Assembly: GCA_017433225.1 (NCBI GenBank)
Contig: JAFRHS010000029.1
Coordinates: forward strand, 25,450-89,449
Direction: 5' to 3'
From: Clostridia bacterium
GTDB taxonomy: Bacteria; Bacillota; Clostridia; Oscillospirales; Acutalibacteraceae
DNA: 64,000 bases
The notes beneath the pieces are model-generated. The model made no database searches. It worked only from the letters and a program-made list of their open reading frames with translations, and was not told the DNA's origin. The translations under genes and the position numbers were made by a program. Within the stretch, counting starts at the first letter, position 1; each line of letters begins with the position of its first letter. Positions 25,195 through 32,982 of the stretch are shown here, piece by piece.

Positions 25195-25770
25195 TTACCG
25201 CAACTGGTCGAGGGTCAGCCCGTAGGAGTCGATGAATTCGGAGAGGAAGATCTCTGCCGGTTCACACTCGAGGGCGTGGATGGACCGGAGCGTCGACTCG
25301 TATGCCTTGTCGAACTCTTTGTTGCCGGCCTTTGCCTCTTCGATGCATTTGATGAGCGCGCTGAGCTTGTCGGCCGCCTTCACGATCTGCTTCAGGCCGG
25401 CGTCTTCCGGCGACAGCGCCGTCGCATATGCGGGGCGCAGGTCTTCGGGCAGCATGTCGAGAAGTTTATCCGTGGCGACGGCCTCCACATGCTTGTAGGC
25501 TTCGCGGATCTCGTCCGAGTAGTATTTGACCGGAGTCGGCATATCGCCCGTGAGGATCTCGGATGCGTCGTGGTACAGGGCCGCCACTGCCGCCCGGTCC
25601 GCGTCGAGGTCCATGCCGCAGCGGGTGTTCCCGAGCACACAGAGCGCGTGGGCAAGCACTGCCACTTCATAGGAGTGCTGCATGAGGTTCTCCGACTCGG
25701 TGTTGCGCATGAGCGCCCAGCGGTCGATGTACTTCATGCGGGAGATCATCGCGTAGAATTCGTTGTTCAT
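25195..25770 (-). CDS. yfbR: YfbR-like HD-domain 5'-deoxynucleotidase
   Basis: 191 residues, the size of E. coli YfbR. Metal-binding HD signature: RNTESENLMQHSYEVAVLAH at the N-terminus, then VAALYHDASEILTGDMPTPVKY, the near-invariant segment of this group, and a later KAADKLSALI. The enzyme removes phosphate from deoxynucleoside 5'-monophosphates. Cytoplasmic. The ribosome site before the ATG at 25770 is weak. Between two terminators, so monocistronic. Confidence 0.9.
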   Translation of the reverse strand: MNNEFYAMISRMKYIDRWALMRNTESENLMQHSYEVAVLAHALCVLGNTRCGMDLDADRAAVAALYHDASEILTGDMPTPVKYYSDEIREAYKHVEAVATDKLLDMLPEDLRPAYATALSPEDAGLKQIVKAADKLSALIKCIEEAKAGNKEFDKAYESTLRSIHALECEPAEIFLSEFIDSYGLTLDQLR

Positions 25771-25800
25771 ATCGTGGACTGCCTTTCGGGTAAAATAGGG

Positions 25801-25837
25801 AAAAAAGGGACCCGCCTGGAGTCATCAGGTGGGCCCA
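25801..25837 (-). terminator. Terminator of the 64-aa membrane protein gene
   Basis: On the minus strand GGGCCCACCTG and CAGGCGGGTCCC pair (one bulge) and are followed by TTTTTTCCC. Confidence 0.8.
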
Positions 25838-25859
25838 TTTCAGTTGTTTCGTACGAGAC

Positions 25860-26054
25860 TTACGCCTGCTCTTTTTTGGATTTCTTGGCAGGTTTCGGGT
25901 CGTTCGCCTTGGACATTTTGATGGCAGCTCTGTCATAGGATTTGCTTCTGCCGGTGTAGTTCAGGATGATGGAGGTGAACGCAAAAACGATACCCATCAT
26001 CATGATAAGCAGGGCGACGATCATCAGAACGAGAATTACGGTTGCACTAATCAT
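25860..26054 (-). CDS. Small single-pass membrane protein, 64 aa
   Basis: Starts MISATVILVLMIVALLIMMM; one long hydrophobic helix (about 3-33) and a basic Lys-rich tail (KPAKKSKKEQA). AGAGGGGAT precedes the ATG and a terminator follows, so it looks like a genuine small gene. No family recognised. It is divergent from the FHA/SEDS/PBP operon. Confidence 0.7.
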   Translation of the reverse strand: MISATVILVLMIVALLIMMMGIVFAFTSIILNYTGRSKSYDRAAIKMSKANDPKPAKKSKKEQA

Positions 26055-26283
26055 AAAAAACTATCCCCTCTTAGTTTGGAATTCAAAATCGTTCAAAAGT
26101 GGTTTTGATTACTTCCGATTTTAGCAAACAATAGTATAAAAAGCAAGCACGGCGGCCGGTTTTTTTGGAAACAAGCGCTAAATCGCCGCCCCGAAACAGG
26201 GCTGCGGACATGAAAAAGTGGAAAAGACGCCTCAAAACGGGTATAATAACTCTGATTTCTTTATAAAAAGAGAGGTGACGTGG

Positions 26284-27096
26284 ATGTCACTGGAACTCAT
26301 TACGGCGATCGGCCGCTGGCTCCTCCCCGTGCTGGCAGGACTCATCCTGGTCAGCTGCGGCGGTGTGCTCATCCGGGGCAACCGGAAGACCGGCACCATC
26401 GGTTACGTCGTCAACGCCGCGAACGGAGACAGTATGGCTCTGCGGCAATTCGAGACTTCCATCGGACGAAGCAAACTCTGCGACATCGTCCTCAATTACA
26501 ATACCGTGTCCCGGTTCCACGCGGTCATCGCAAGACGCGGCGGCAAGTGGATCCTCTTCGACACCAACTCCAAGACCGGCACCTATGTCAACAAGGACCG
26601 CGTCGTGGAGAAGAAGCTCCTGGAGAACGGCGATACACTCATCTTCGGCAACGCCATGTTCAAGTTCTACGAGGAGCTGCCGGAGGTCATCACGCCCAAC
26701 TATTCGAACGCCTATGCGAAGCCGGAACAGAACGAGAAACAGTTCATGTACGATGACCGGCGGAGCCAGGGCGACATCGTCATCCCGCAGATGGTCCGCG
26801 AGGCGGGCTGCAACCTCGAAAACTGCATCACCGGTGAAGTCATGGAGATCGACGACATGGACGAAGTCCTCATCGGCCGCAGCGAAGAGAGCCACATCCG
26901 CATCAACCGGCAGAGCGTGTCGAAGTACCACGCCCTGGTCTCCCGGAACGCCCATGGCCGCTGGATGATCGAAGACCTCGACTCCGTCGCCGGCACTCTC
27001 CTGAACGGCGTCGAAGTCAACGAACCCATGCCGCTCCACGACTCCGACATCATCGAAGTCTGCGGCTACACCATCAAATTCAACGACCCGAGATAA
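26284..27096 (+). CDS. Membrane-anchored protein with two FHA domains
   Basis: 270 residues. An N-terminal helix (WLLPVLAGLILVSCGGVLI) is followed by two forkhead-associated domains, each with the phosphothreonine-binding signature: IGRSKLCDIVLNYNTVSRFHAVI with GTYVN (first), and IGRSEESHIRINRQSVSKYHALV with GTLLNG (second). FHA domains read Ser/Thr phosphorylation, so this protein probably ties a kinase signal to wall synthesis carried out by the next two genes. The ATG at 26284 follows GAGAGGTGAC; a TATAAT lies at 26242-26247. Spacing to the SEDS gene is 12 bp. Confidence 0.92.
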   Translation: MSLELITAIGRWLLPVLAGLILVSCGGVLIRGNRKTGTIGYVVNAANGDSMALRQFETSIGRSKLCDIVLNYNTVSRFHAVIARRGGKWILFDTNSKTGTYVNKDRVVEKKLLENGDTLIFGNAMFKFYEELPEVITPNYSNAYAKPEQNEKQFMYDDRRSQGDIVIPQMVREAGCNLENCITGEVMEIDDMDEVLIGRSEESHIRINRQSVSKYHALVSRNAHGRWMIEDLDSVAGTLLNGVEVNEPMPLHDSDIIEVCGYTIKFNDPR

Positions 27097-27108
27097 GGAG
27101 ATGATAGT

Positions 27109-28326
27109 ATGAGCGGTCCACGGTGGATCCCCACCATGCTGCTGATCACCGCCTTCCAGCTGATCTCCTTCGCTCAGGTCATCTTCGTGGAAGACGGCAT
27201 CAACTACTTTGCCGCCACCATTCTGGCGATCTACCTCCTCATCGAGTGGGGCTGGTCGATCACCTCTTCTTTCGTGCTGCGCAAGTCGAGTCCCGCCATT
27301 GAGTTCGTCGCGTTCTTCCTGACCGGCATCGGACTCGCGGTGGTCGCGAGCAAAGGCACCAGTTCCCTCTTCACCCAGTTCCTGGCGGTCGCCCTGGGCT
27401 TTGCACTGTACATCGCCCTCCTGTGGATGCTCGCCAACGTCGACCGGGTGGAGAAGTTCCACATGCCCATGGAGGTCATTGCCATCGGCCTCCTCGCCAT
27501 CGGCCTCATTTTCGCGTCGAACAAGAACGGCGCGTACAACTGGGTGCAGATCGGCGGGTTCTCCTTCCAGCCGTCCGAGATCGTCAAGATCGCCTTCATT
27601 TTCGTCGGCGCCGCGACGCTGGAGAAGATCCAGACCACCAAACACATCACCCGCTACGCCATTTTCGCGGTCATCTGCATCGGACTGCTGTTCCTTATGC
27701 GAGACCTCGGTACGGCACTCATATTCTTCTTCACGTTCGTCGTCCTCGGCTTCATGCGCTCGGGCGATGTACGGACCATCCTCTTCGTCATCCTCGCCGC
27801 CGGCATGGCCGCGGTCCTCGTCGTCCTCATCAAGAGGAACTACGTCATGAACCGTTTCGCCACCTACCGGCACATCTGGGACACCCCCTACGGCAACGGC
27901 ATGCAGCAGACCCGCGTGCTGACCTATTCGGTGTCCGGAGGACTCCTCGGCATGGGGATCGGCAAGGGCAAGCTGCGGAATGTCTTCGCAGCGGTCGAAG
28001 ACCTCATCTTCGGCGTCGTCGCCGAGGAGTGGGGCCTCCTCATCGCGTTCATCGTGGCCCTTGCCTACATCGTCATCTTTGTCCACAGCGTCCGCAACGC
28101 CAAGGGCTCCCGAAGCGCGTTCTACTCCATCGCCTCTGTGGCGGCGGGTTCTCTGCTGATCTTCCAGGCGGCTCTCAACATCTTCGGCGTCACGGACCTT
28201 CTGCCCATGACCGGCGTCACCCTGCCCTTCGTGTCCCGCGGCGGTTCCAGTACCATTTCCTGCTGGGGCCTCCTCGCGTTCATCAAGGCGGCGGACAACC
28301 GGACCTGGGCCGGACGGAAGTCCTGA
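27109..28326 (+). CDS. SEDS-family peptidoglycan glycosyltransferase (FtsW/RodA-like)
   Basis: 405 residues with about ten membrane helices. Hallmarks: GAYNWVQIGGFSFQPSEIVKIAF (the conserved W-I-x-G-x-x-x-Q-P-S-E-x-x-K motif), LMRDLGTALIFF with the catalytic-site Asp, and late GVTLPFVSRGGSSTIS. SEDS proteins polymerise lipid II together with a class B transpeptidase, here encoded 17 bp downstream. RodA, FtsW and SpoVE branches cannot be told apart by eye. Confidence 0.93.
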   Translation: MSGPRWIPTMLLITAFQLISFAQVIFVEDGINYFAATILAIYLLIEWGWSITSSFVLRKSSPAIEFVAFFLTGIGLAVVASKGTSSLFTQFLAVALGFALYIALLWMLANVDRVEKFHMPMEVIAIGLLAIGLIFASNKNGAYNWVQIGGFSFQPSEIVKIAFIFVGAATLEKIQTTKHITRYAIFAVICIGLLFLMRDLGTALIFFFTFVVLGFMRSGDVRTILFVILAAGMAAVLVVLIKRNYVMNRFATYRHIWDTPYGNGMQQTRVLTYSVSGGLLGMGIGKGKLRNVFAAVEDLIFGVVAEEWGLLIAFIVALAYIVIFVHSVRNAKGSRSAFYSIASVAAGSLLIFQAALNIFGVTDLLPMTGVTLPFVSRGGSSTISCWGLLAFIKAADNRTWAGRKS

Positions 28327-28343
28327 GGAGGTGCGTGTAGTCT

Positions 28344-29714
28344 ATGAATCGGATCTTTAAACGAACCAGATGGATGTACCTGCTCGCCGTCCTGTTCCTC
28401 ATCGGACTCGGCATCCTCGCCTTCCTGTTCGGAACGAACGCCCGCCAGTGGGTCATGCAACCTTACAACAAACACATCTACTCTTCGAGCGGCCTCGTGG
28501 GCGGCGCCACGCTCTATGACCGCAACGGAGATATCCTGGTCCAGACCGTCAACGGAGACCGGGAGTACAACTCGAGCTCGACGGTCCGGAAGGCCACCCT
28601 GCACGTCGTCGGCGACGCGGAAGGGTATATCTCGACCGGCGCGCAGACCGCGTTCGCGTCGCAGCTCACGGGCTACGACCTCGTCAACGGTCTCTACTCT
28701 ATGAAGGAGAAACCCCACGACCTGACGCTCACCATCGATGCCGGTCTGTCCGCCACCGCGTACAAGGCGGTCACCGAGAAGGGTTATGAACAGGGCTGTG
28801 TCGGCGTCTACAACTACAAGACCGGCGAAGTCCTCGTCGCCATGTCGCTCCCGACCTTCGACATCGAGCACAAGCCGAACATCGACACGTCGCAAAAGCG
28901 CTGGGACGCCGTCTACATGAACCGGTTCTTCAAGGGCCGGTACACCCCGGGTTCCACGTTCAAGGTCATCACGGCCGCGTCCGCGCTCGAGAACATCGAC
29001 AACATCATGGACCAGTCCTTCACCTGCAACGGCGCCTATACGGTCGTCCGGGGCAGCCAGGTCAAGTGCAACGGGGTCCACGGCAGAGTCACGTTCCGTC
29101 AGGCGCTGAACCAGTCCTGCAACTCGGCCTTTGCCGCCATCGCGGCCGCTGAGCTGACCAATGAGCAGCTGACTGCCACCGCCGAAGAGTTCGGATTCAA
29201 CTCCTCGGTCAACGTCAACGGCATCGAGTGCGCCGACTCCACGTTCTCCCTCGAGGACGCCTACCCCATCGACCGGGGCTGGACCGGCATCGGCCAGGGC
29301 AAGACGATGCTGAACCCCTGCCACGAGATCACCATCATGGGCGCCATCGCGAACAAGACCGGCGCCACCCCGACCCCGACCCTCATCAAGCGGTCGGTGA
29401 ACATCGGCACCCTCAACTATGTCTCTTCGGACGTCGCGGCTCAGCTCGACAACCTGCTGCGCTCCAACGTCACGAACTACTACTCCGACTCGAAGTTCCC
29501 GAACCTTCAGATGTGCGGCAAGACCGGTACCGCCCAGGTCTCCGGTGCCGAACCCCACACACTGTTCGTCGGGTACTCCCAGCGGGAGGACCTGCCGCTC
29601 GCCATCGTCGTCGTGCTCGAGAAGTCCGGCGGCTACGGTCTCACGAACTGTATCCCGATCGCCAACACGATCATGCAGGACGCCCTCGACCGGTACACCG
29701 GCAACTCGGACTGA
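28344..29714 (+). CDS. Penicillin-binding transpeptidase (PbpA-like)
   Basis: 456 residues. One N-terminal membrane helix, a short pedestal, then the transpeptidase domain with all three motifs: SxxK in TPGSTFKVI (Ser204, Lys207), SxN in LNQSCNSAF (Ser258) and KTG in MCGKTGTAQV (Lys393). It lacks the long PBP dimerisation region of PBP2/PBP3 and matches the shorter PbpA type found beside SEDS genes. It cross-links glycan strands outside the membrane. Last gene of the FHA-SEDS-PBP operon. Confidence 0.93.
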   Translation: MNRIFKRTRWMYLLAVLFLIGLGILAFLFGTNARQWVMQPYNKHIYSSSGLVGGATLYDRNGDILVQTVNGDREYNSSSTVRKATLHVVGDAEGYISTGAQTAFASQLTGYDLVNGLYSMKEKPHDLTLTIDAGLSATAYKAVTEKGYEQGCVGVYNYKTGEVLVAMSLPTFDIEHKPNIDTSQKRWDAVYMNRFFKGRYTPGSTFKVITAASALENIDNIMDQSFTCNGAYTVVRGSQVKCNGVHGRVTFRQALNQSCNSAFAAIAAAELTNEQLTATAEEFGFNSSVNVNGIECADSTFSLEDAYPIDRGWTGIGQGKTMLNPCHEITIMGAIANKTGATPTPTLIKRSVNIGTLNYVSSDVAAQLDNLLRSNVTNYYSDSKFPNLQMCGKTGTAQVSGAEPHTLFVGYSQREDLPLAIVVVLEKSGGYGLTNCIPIANTIMQDALDRYTGNSD

Positions 29715-29747
29715 CCCGGGACGACCGGCACAGAATACAGATACAAC

Positions 29748-29783
29748 AAAGACCTCTGACGGTATCGTCAGAGGTCTTTCTGT
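29748..29783. terminator. Bidirectional terminator between PBP and cysK
   Basis: AAAGACCTCTGACG and CGTCAGAGGTCTTT form a 14-bp stem with A and T tracts on both sides. Confidence 0.92.
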
Positions 29784-29810
29784 ATGTGCGGAGTTGTGGT
29801 TCTCGAGCGG

Positions 29811-30746
29811 TCAGGCTTCGGTAAAGAGAGGCGTCGAATAGTAGCGGTCGCCGCTGTCGGGAAGGAGTGCGACGATGACTTTGCCGGCGTTCTCCGGCTT
29901 CTTTGCCTCTTCGATGGCGGCGGAGAGAGCGGCACCGGAGGAGATGCCGACCGAGATGCCCTCGGTCTTCGCGAGCAGTTTGGCGGCGGCGAAAGCCTCT
30001 TCGCCGGTGGCGCGGTACACTTCGTCGTAGACGGAGGTGTCGAGGGTGTCGGGGACGAACCCGGCGCCGATGCCCTGGATCTTATGGGCGCCCGCGCGGC
30101 CCTCGGACAGGACCGGGGAGTCGTCCGGCTCGACGGCGATGACCTTGACGGACGCCTTCTGCTCCTTCAGGTATTCGCCGGTGCCCGTGACGGTGCCGCC
30201 GGTGCCGACGCCGGCAATGAAGACGTCGACCGCGCCGTCGGTGTCTTTGAAGATCTCCGGACCGGTGGTGGCTTTGTGGATGGCGGGGTTCGCCGGGTTG
30301 ACGAACTGTCCGGGGATGAAGCCGCCGGGGATCTCCTGCGCCAGTTCATCCGCTTTCGCAATGGCGCCCTTCATGCCCTTCGCGCCTTCGGTCAGGACGA
30401 TCTCCGCGCCGTATGCTTTGAGGATGTTGCGGCGCTCCACGCTCATGGTCTCGGGCATCGTGAAGATGGCCCGGTAGCCCTTGGCAGCCGCGATGGCGGC
30501 GAGGCCGATGCCGGTGTTGCCGGAGGTCGGCTCGATGATGACGGAACCCTCTTTCAGGAGGCCTTTCGCCTCGGCGTCTTCGATCATCGCCTTCGCGATG
30601 CGGTCCTTGACGCTTCCGGCCGGGTTGAAATATTCGAGTTTGACGAGCAGGGTGGCTTTCAGGTCCAGTTCCTTCTCGATGTTGGTCACTTCGACAAGCG
30701 GGGTGTTTCCGATGAGTTCGACCGCTCCTTGATAGATGTTTGCCAT
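29811..30746 (-). CDS. cysK: Cysteine synthase (O-acetylserine sulfhydrylase)
   Basis: 311 residues. PLP-binding Lys in YFNPAGSVKDRIA (about residue 46), the substrate loop PTSGNTGIGLA, and the phosphate-binding GVGTGGTVTGTGEYL. It makes cysteine from O-acetylserine and sulfide. AGAAGG precedes the ATG. The gene follows metY on the same strand. In Bacillus CysK is also the co-repressor partner of the Rrf2 protein CymR, and an Rrf2 gene stands nearby (32471), so a similar sensing pair is plausible. Confidence 0.95.
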   Translation of the reverse strand: MANIYQGAVELIGNTPLVEVTNIEKELDLKATLLVKLEYFNPAGSVKDRIAKAMIEDAEAKGLLKEGSVIIEPTSGNTGIGLAAIAAAKGYRAIFTMPETMSVERRNILKAYGAEIVLTEGAKGMKGAIAKADELAQEIPGGFIPGQFVNPANPAIHKATTGPEIFKDTDGAVDVFIAGVGTGGTVTGTGEYLKEQKASVKVIAVEPDDSPVLSEGRAGAHKIQGIGAGFVPDTLDTSVYDEVYRATGEEAFAAAKLLAKTEGISVGISSGAALSAAIEEAKKPENAGKVIVALLPDSGDRYYSTPLFTEA

Positions 30747-30806
30747 GACAGTTGCCTTCTTTCTGTATGTTTCAATTAACTATTATAACGCGTTTACCGG
30801 TGCTTT

Positions 30807-32138
30807 TCAGTGTCTTTTGAAAAAGCCCTTTTTGGCCGGTGCCGCTTCTTCCTTCGGTTGGATGGCCGCGAAGCCCTGTTCGAGGTCCGCGATGATGTCA
30901 TCGATGTGCTCGGTGCCGATGGAGAGGCGGATGGTGCTCTGATGGATGTCCTGATCGTTCAGTTCCTCTTCAGTCAGCTGGGAATGGGTCGTGGAGGCCG
31001 GGTGGATGACCAGGCTCTTGACGTCGGCGACGTTCGCCAGCAGCGAGAAGATAGTCAGGTTGTCGATGAACTTCCAGGCCTCGTCTTTTCCGCCCTTGAT
31101 GTCAAAGGTGAAGATGGAAGCGCCGCCGTTCGGGAAGTACTTCTCGTAGAGGGCGTGCTGCGGATGGTCCGGAAGCGAGGGGTGGTTCACCTTCTCGACC
31201 AGCGGATGGTTCGCGAGGTACTCGACGACCTTTTTCGTGTTCTCCGCGTGCCGCTCCAGGCGGAGAGACAGGGTCTCCACGCCCTGGAGGAGCAGGAACG
31301 CGTTGAAGGGAGAGATGGCGGCGCCGGTATCCCGCAGGAGGATGGCACGGATATACGTGACAAAGGCTGCGGGGCCGACTGCGTCGGCGAATGAGATGCC
31401 GTGGTAACTCGGGTTGGCATCGGCGATCTGCGGGAATTTGCCCGCGGATTTCCAGTCAAATTTGCCGGACTCGACGATGACGCCGCCGAGGGTCGTGCCG
31501 TGGCCGCCGAGGAACTTGGTGGCGGAGTGGACGACGATGTCGGCACCGTGTTCGATGGGCCGGATGAGGTACGGGGTGCCGAAGGTGTTGTCGATGACGA
31601 GCGGGATGCTGTGCGAATGGGCCAGCTCCGCGAGCGCCTCGATGTCCGGGATGTCGGAGTTCGGGTTGCCGAGGGTCTCGATGAAGATCGCTTTCGTATT
31701 GTCTTGGATGGCGGCCTTCACTTCGTCGAGGTCATGGATGTCCACGAATGAGGTGGTGACCCCGTACTGCGGAAGCGTATGGGCCAGCAGGTTGAAGCTG
31801 CCGCCATAGATGGTCTTCTGTGCAACGATGTGTCCGCCGTTCGCGGCCAGGGCCTCGATGGCGTAGGTGATGGCTGCGGCGCCGGAGGCGACCGCCAGGG
31901 CAGCGCTGCCGCCCTCGAGCGCGGCGACGCGCTCTTCGAAGACGCCCTGGGTGGAGTTCGTCAATCGCCCATAGATGTTGCCGGGATCGGCAAGGCCGAA
32001 GCGGTCTGCCGCGTGCTGGCTGTTATGGAAGACATAAGAGGTGGTCTGGTAGATGGGGACGGCGCGGGCGTCGGTGGCGGGGTCCGCCTGCTCCTGGCCG
32101 ACGTGGAGCTGCAGGGTCTCGAATTTATAGTTGCTCAT
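30807..32138 (-). CDS. metY: O-acetylhomoserine sulfhydrylase (Cys/Met-metabolism PLP enzyme)
   Basis: 443 residues. Typical opening FETLQLHVGQEQADPATDARAVPIYQTTSYVF-type segment (FETLQLHVGQE, then VPIYQTTSYVF), the substrate-binding NIYGRLTNST, the PLP Lys in VVHSATKFLGGHGTTLGG and C-terminal HPASTTHSQL. It converts O-acetylhomoserine and sulfide to homocysteine. A tail rich in Glu/Ala/Lys is added. The ATG at 32138 is preceded by AAAGGAGAG; the 213-nt leader upstream carries a Cys-rich uORF, antiterminator and terminator, and the promoter overlaps an Rrf2-type operator. Confidence 0.94.
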   Translation of the reverse strand: MSNYKFETLQLHVGQEQADPATDARAVPIYQTTSYVFHNSQHAADRFGLADPGNIYGRLTNSTQGVFEERVAALEGGSAALAVASGAAAITYAIEALAANGGHIVAQKTIYGGSFNLLAHTLPQYGVTTSFVDIHDLDEVKAAIQDNTKAIFIETLGNPNSDIPDIEALAELAHSHSIPLVIDNTFGTPYLIRPIEHGADIVVHSATKFLGGHGTTLGGVIVESGKFDWKSAGKFPQIADANPSYHGISFADAVGPAAFVTYIRAILLRDTGAAISPFNAFLLLQGVETLSLRLERHAENTKKVVEYLANHPLVEKVNHPSLPDHPQHALYEKYFPNGGASIFTFDIKGGKDEAWKFIDNLTIFSLLANVADVKSLVIHPASTTHSQLTEEELNDQDIHQSTIRLSIGTEHIDDIIADLEQGFAAIQPKEEAAPAKKGFFKRH

Positions 32139-32181
32139 GATGTTCTCTCCTTTTTGGAACGCGGTGTTTTGTAAAATGGTA

Positions 32182-32215
32182 AAGAAAAACCGGGGGCTCT
32201 CACAGCTCCCGGGCA
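32182..32215 (-). terminator. Attenuator terminator in the metY leader
   Basis: On the minus strand CCGGGAGCT and AGCCCCCGG pair (one A.C mismatch) around GTGAG, followed by TTTTTCTTT. It lies between the leader-peptide stop (32228) and metY. Its 5' side (TGCCCGGGAG, 32215-32206) is perfectly complementary over 10 nt to CTCCCGGGCA inside the leader ORF (32273-32264), so the leader can fold into a competing antiterminator. Confidence 0.8.
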
Positions 32216-32227
32216 CAGGGTTCAGAC

Positions 32228-32326
32228 TCAGACGCGGCTCGTCCGGCCCTCGGTCGCACAACATGCCCGGGAGTTCCGCATTCGACAACACATCGTATTC
32301 TGTTTCCAGTTATAAGCACCGAACAT
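32228..32326 (-). CDS. Cysteine-rich leader peptide of metY, 32 aa
   Basis: Starts MFGAYNWKQNTMCCRMRNSR and ends TEGRTSRV, with two Cys-Cys pairs (codons 13-14 and 22-23, all TGT). AAAGGAGCC stands 8 bp before the ATG, a real ribosome site. The ORF is on the metY transcript, followed by an attenuator terminator, and its own coding sequence holds the antiterminator arm just ahead of the second Cys pair. The design fits cysteine-dependent attenuation: ribosome stalling at the Cys codons would alter pairing and let transcription reach metY. Confidence 0.8.
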   Translation of the reverse strand: MFGAYNWKQNTMCCRMRNSRACCATEGRTSRV

Positions 32327-32357
32327 GATGGCGGCTCCTTTCTGTTTCGTTGTGTGC

Positions 32358-32386
32358 ATTATATGCCTATTCGCCCACCGTGTCAA
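32358..32386 (-). promoter_or_regulatory. Consensus promoter of metY
   Basis: On the minus strand TTGACA (32386-32381), exactly 17 bp, TATAAT (32363-32358): a perfect sigma-A promoter. The operator 32365-32391 covers its -35 box and spacer, so repression must be strong for tight control. Confidence 0.92.
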
Positions 32387-32391
32387 TAGGT
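32365..32391. promoter_or_regulatory. Rrf2-type operator 1 (metY side)
   Basis: GCCTAT-N15-ATAGGT, an inverted repeat covering the metY -35 and spacer. The identical geometry recurs at 32417-32443, 52 bp away (about five helical turns). Confidence 0.75.
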
Positions 32392-32416
32392 TTTTAAATA
32401 GTTTTTTCCTTGCATT

Positions 32417-32443
32417 GCCTATTTACCCTGTGTTACGATAGGT
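32417..32443. promoter_or_regulatory. Rrf2-type operator 2 (regulator side)
   Basis: GCCTAT-N15-ATAGGT. It overlaps the likely promoter of the Rrf2 gene (TTGCAT at 32410, 18 bp, TACGAT at 32434), consistent with autoregulation. Confidence 0.75.
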
Positions 32444-32470
32444 AAAACGACGAAACAGGAGGGGAAACCC

Positions 32471-32911
32471 ATGATCTCAACCAAAGGGCGATACGCGTTA
32501 CGGGTCCTTCTGGACCTCGCGGAACACAAAGACAGCGTAAAGCCGGTCCCGCTCAAAGATGTGGCGGAGCGGCAGGAGATCTCCAAGAAATATCTTGAGA
32601 TCATCGTCAAGGAACTCGTGAACGGCGGCTATGTCTCCGGCGTCAGCGGCAAGGGCGGCGGATACCGCCTCAAATGCGACCCCGAGAAAACGACCGTCGG
32701 AGAAGTCCTCGAACGCATGGAGGGCACCCTCGCCCCGGTCGCCTGTCTCAACTGCAAGGAGCCGTACGACTGCGCGCGGCGCCCGTTCTGCAAGACCCTT
32801 CCCATGTGGAAGGAGTTCGACGCCATGGTCCACGACTTCTTTTACGGAAAAACACTCTCGGACCTCGTCGGCACCGACCCCGAAGCCGCCGGCGATTATT
32901 ATGTGATTTAA
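32471..32911 (+). CDS. Rrf2-family regulator (CymR/IscR-like)
   Basis: 146 residues. Rrf2 opening MISTKGRYALRVLLDLAEHK, winged helix PLKDVAERQEISKKYLEII and wing SGVSGKGGGYRLK, then a Cys cluster C-x2-C-x5-C-x5-C (LNCKEPYDCARRPFC region) that could bind an Fe-S cluster as in IscR; CymR itself lacks such Cys. Divergent from metY and two genes away from cysK, with twin operators between, so control of sulfur-amino-acid genes is the likely job. AGGAGGGG precedes the ATG. Confidence 0.92.
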   Translation: MISTKGRYALRVLLDLAEHKDSVKPVPLKDVAERQEISKKYLEIIVKELVNGGYVSGVSGKGGGYRLKCDPEKTTVGEVLERMEGTLAPVACLNCKEPYDCARRPFCKTLPMWKEFDAMVHDFFYGKTLSDLVGTDPEAAGDYYVI

Positions 32912-32928
32912 ATTGTTATAGGTAAAAG

Positions 32929-32960
32929 AAAAAGGACTCTGTCTTCACAGAGTCCTTTTT
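32929..32960. terminator. Bidirectional terminator after the Rrf2 gene
   Basis: AAAAAGGACTCTGT and ACAGAGTCCTTTTT pair around CTTC; serves the Rrf2 gene and the convergent gene at 32983. Confidence 0.92.
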
Positions 32961-32982
32961 GTGTTTGTCTTACAGGCGGTGG

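Noticed and set aside
26287..28086. 599-codon open frame antisense to the FHA and SEDS genes
   Set aside because: Spans two real genes, acidic low-complexity product, no ribosome site.
32139..32357. SAM or other known riboswitch before metY
   Set aside because: No conserved S-box core; the leader is better explained by the Cys uORF, antiterminator and terminator.
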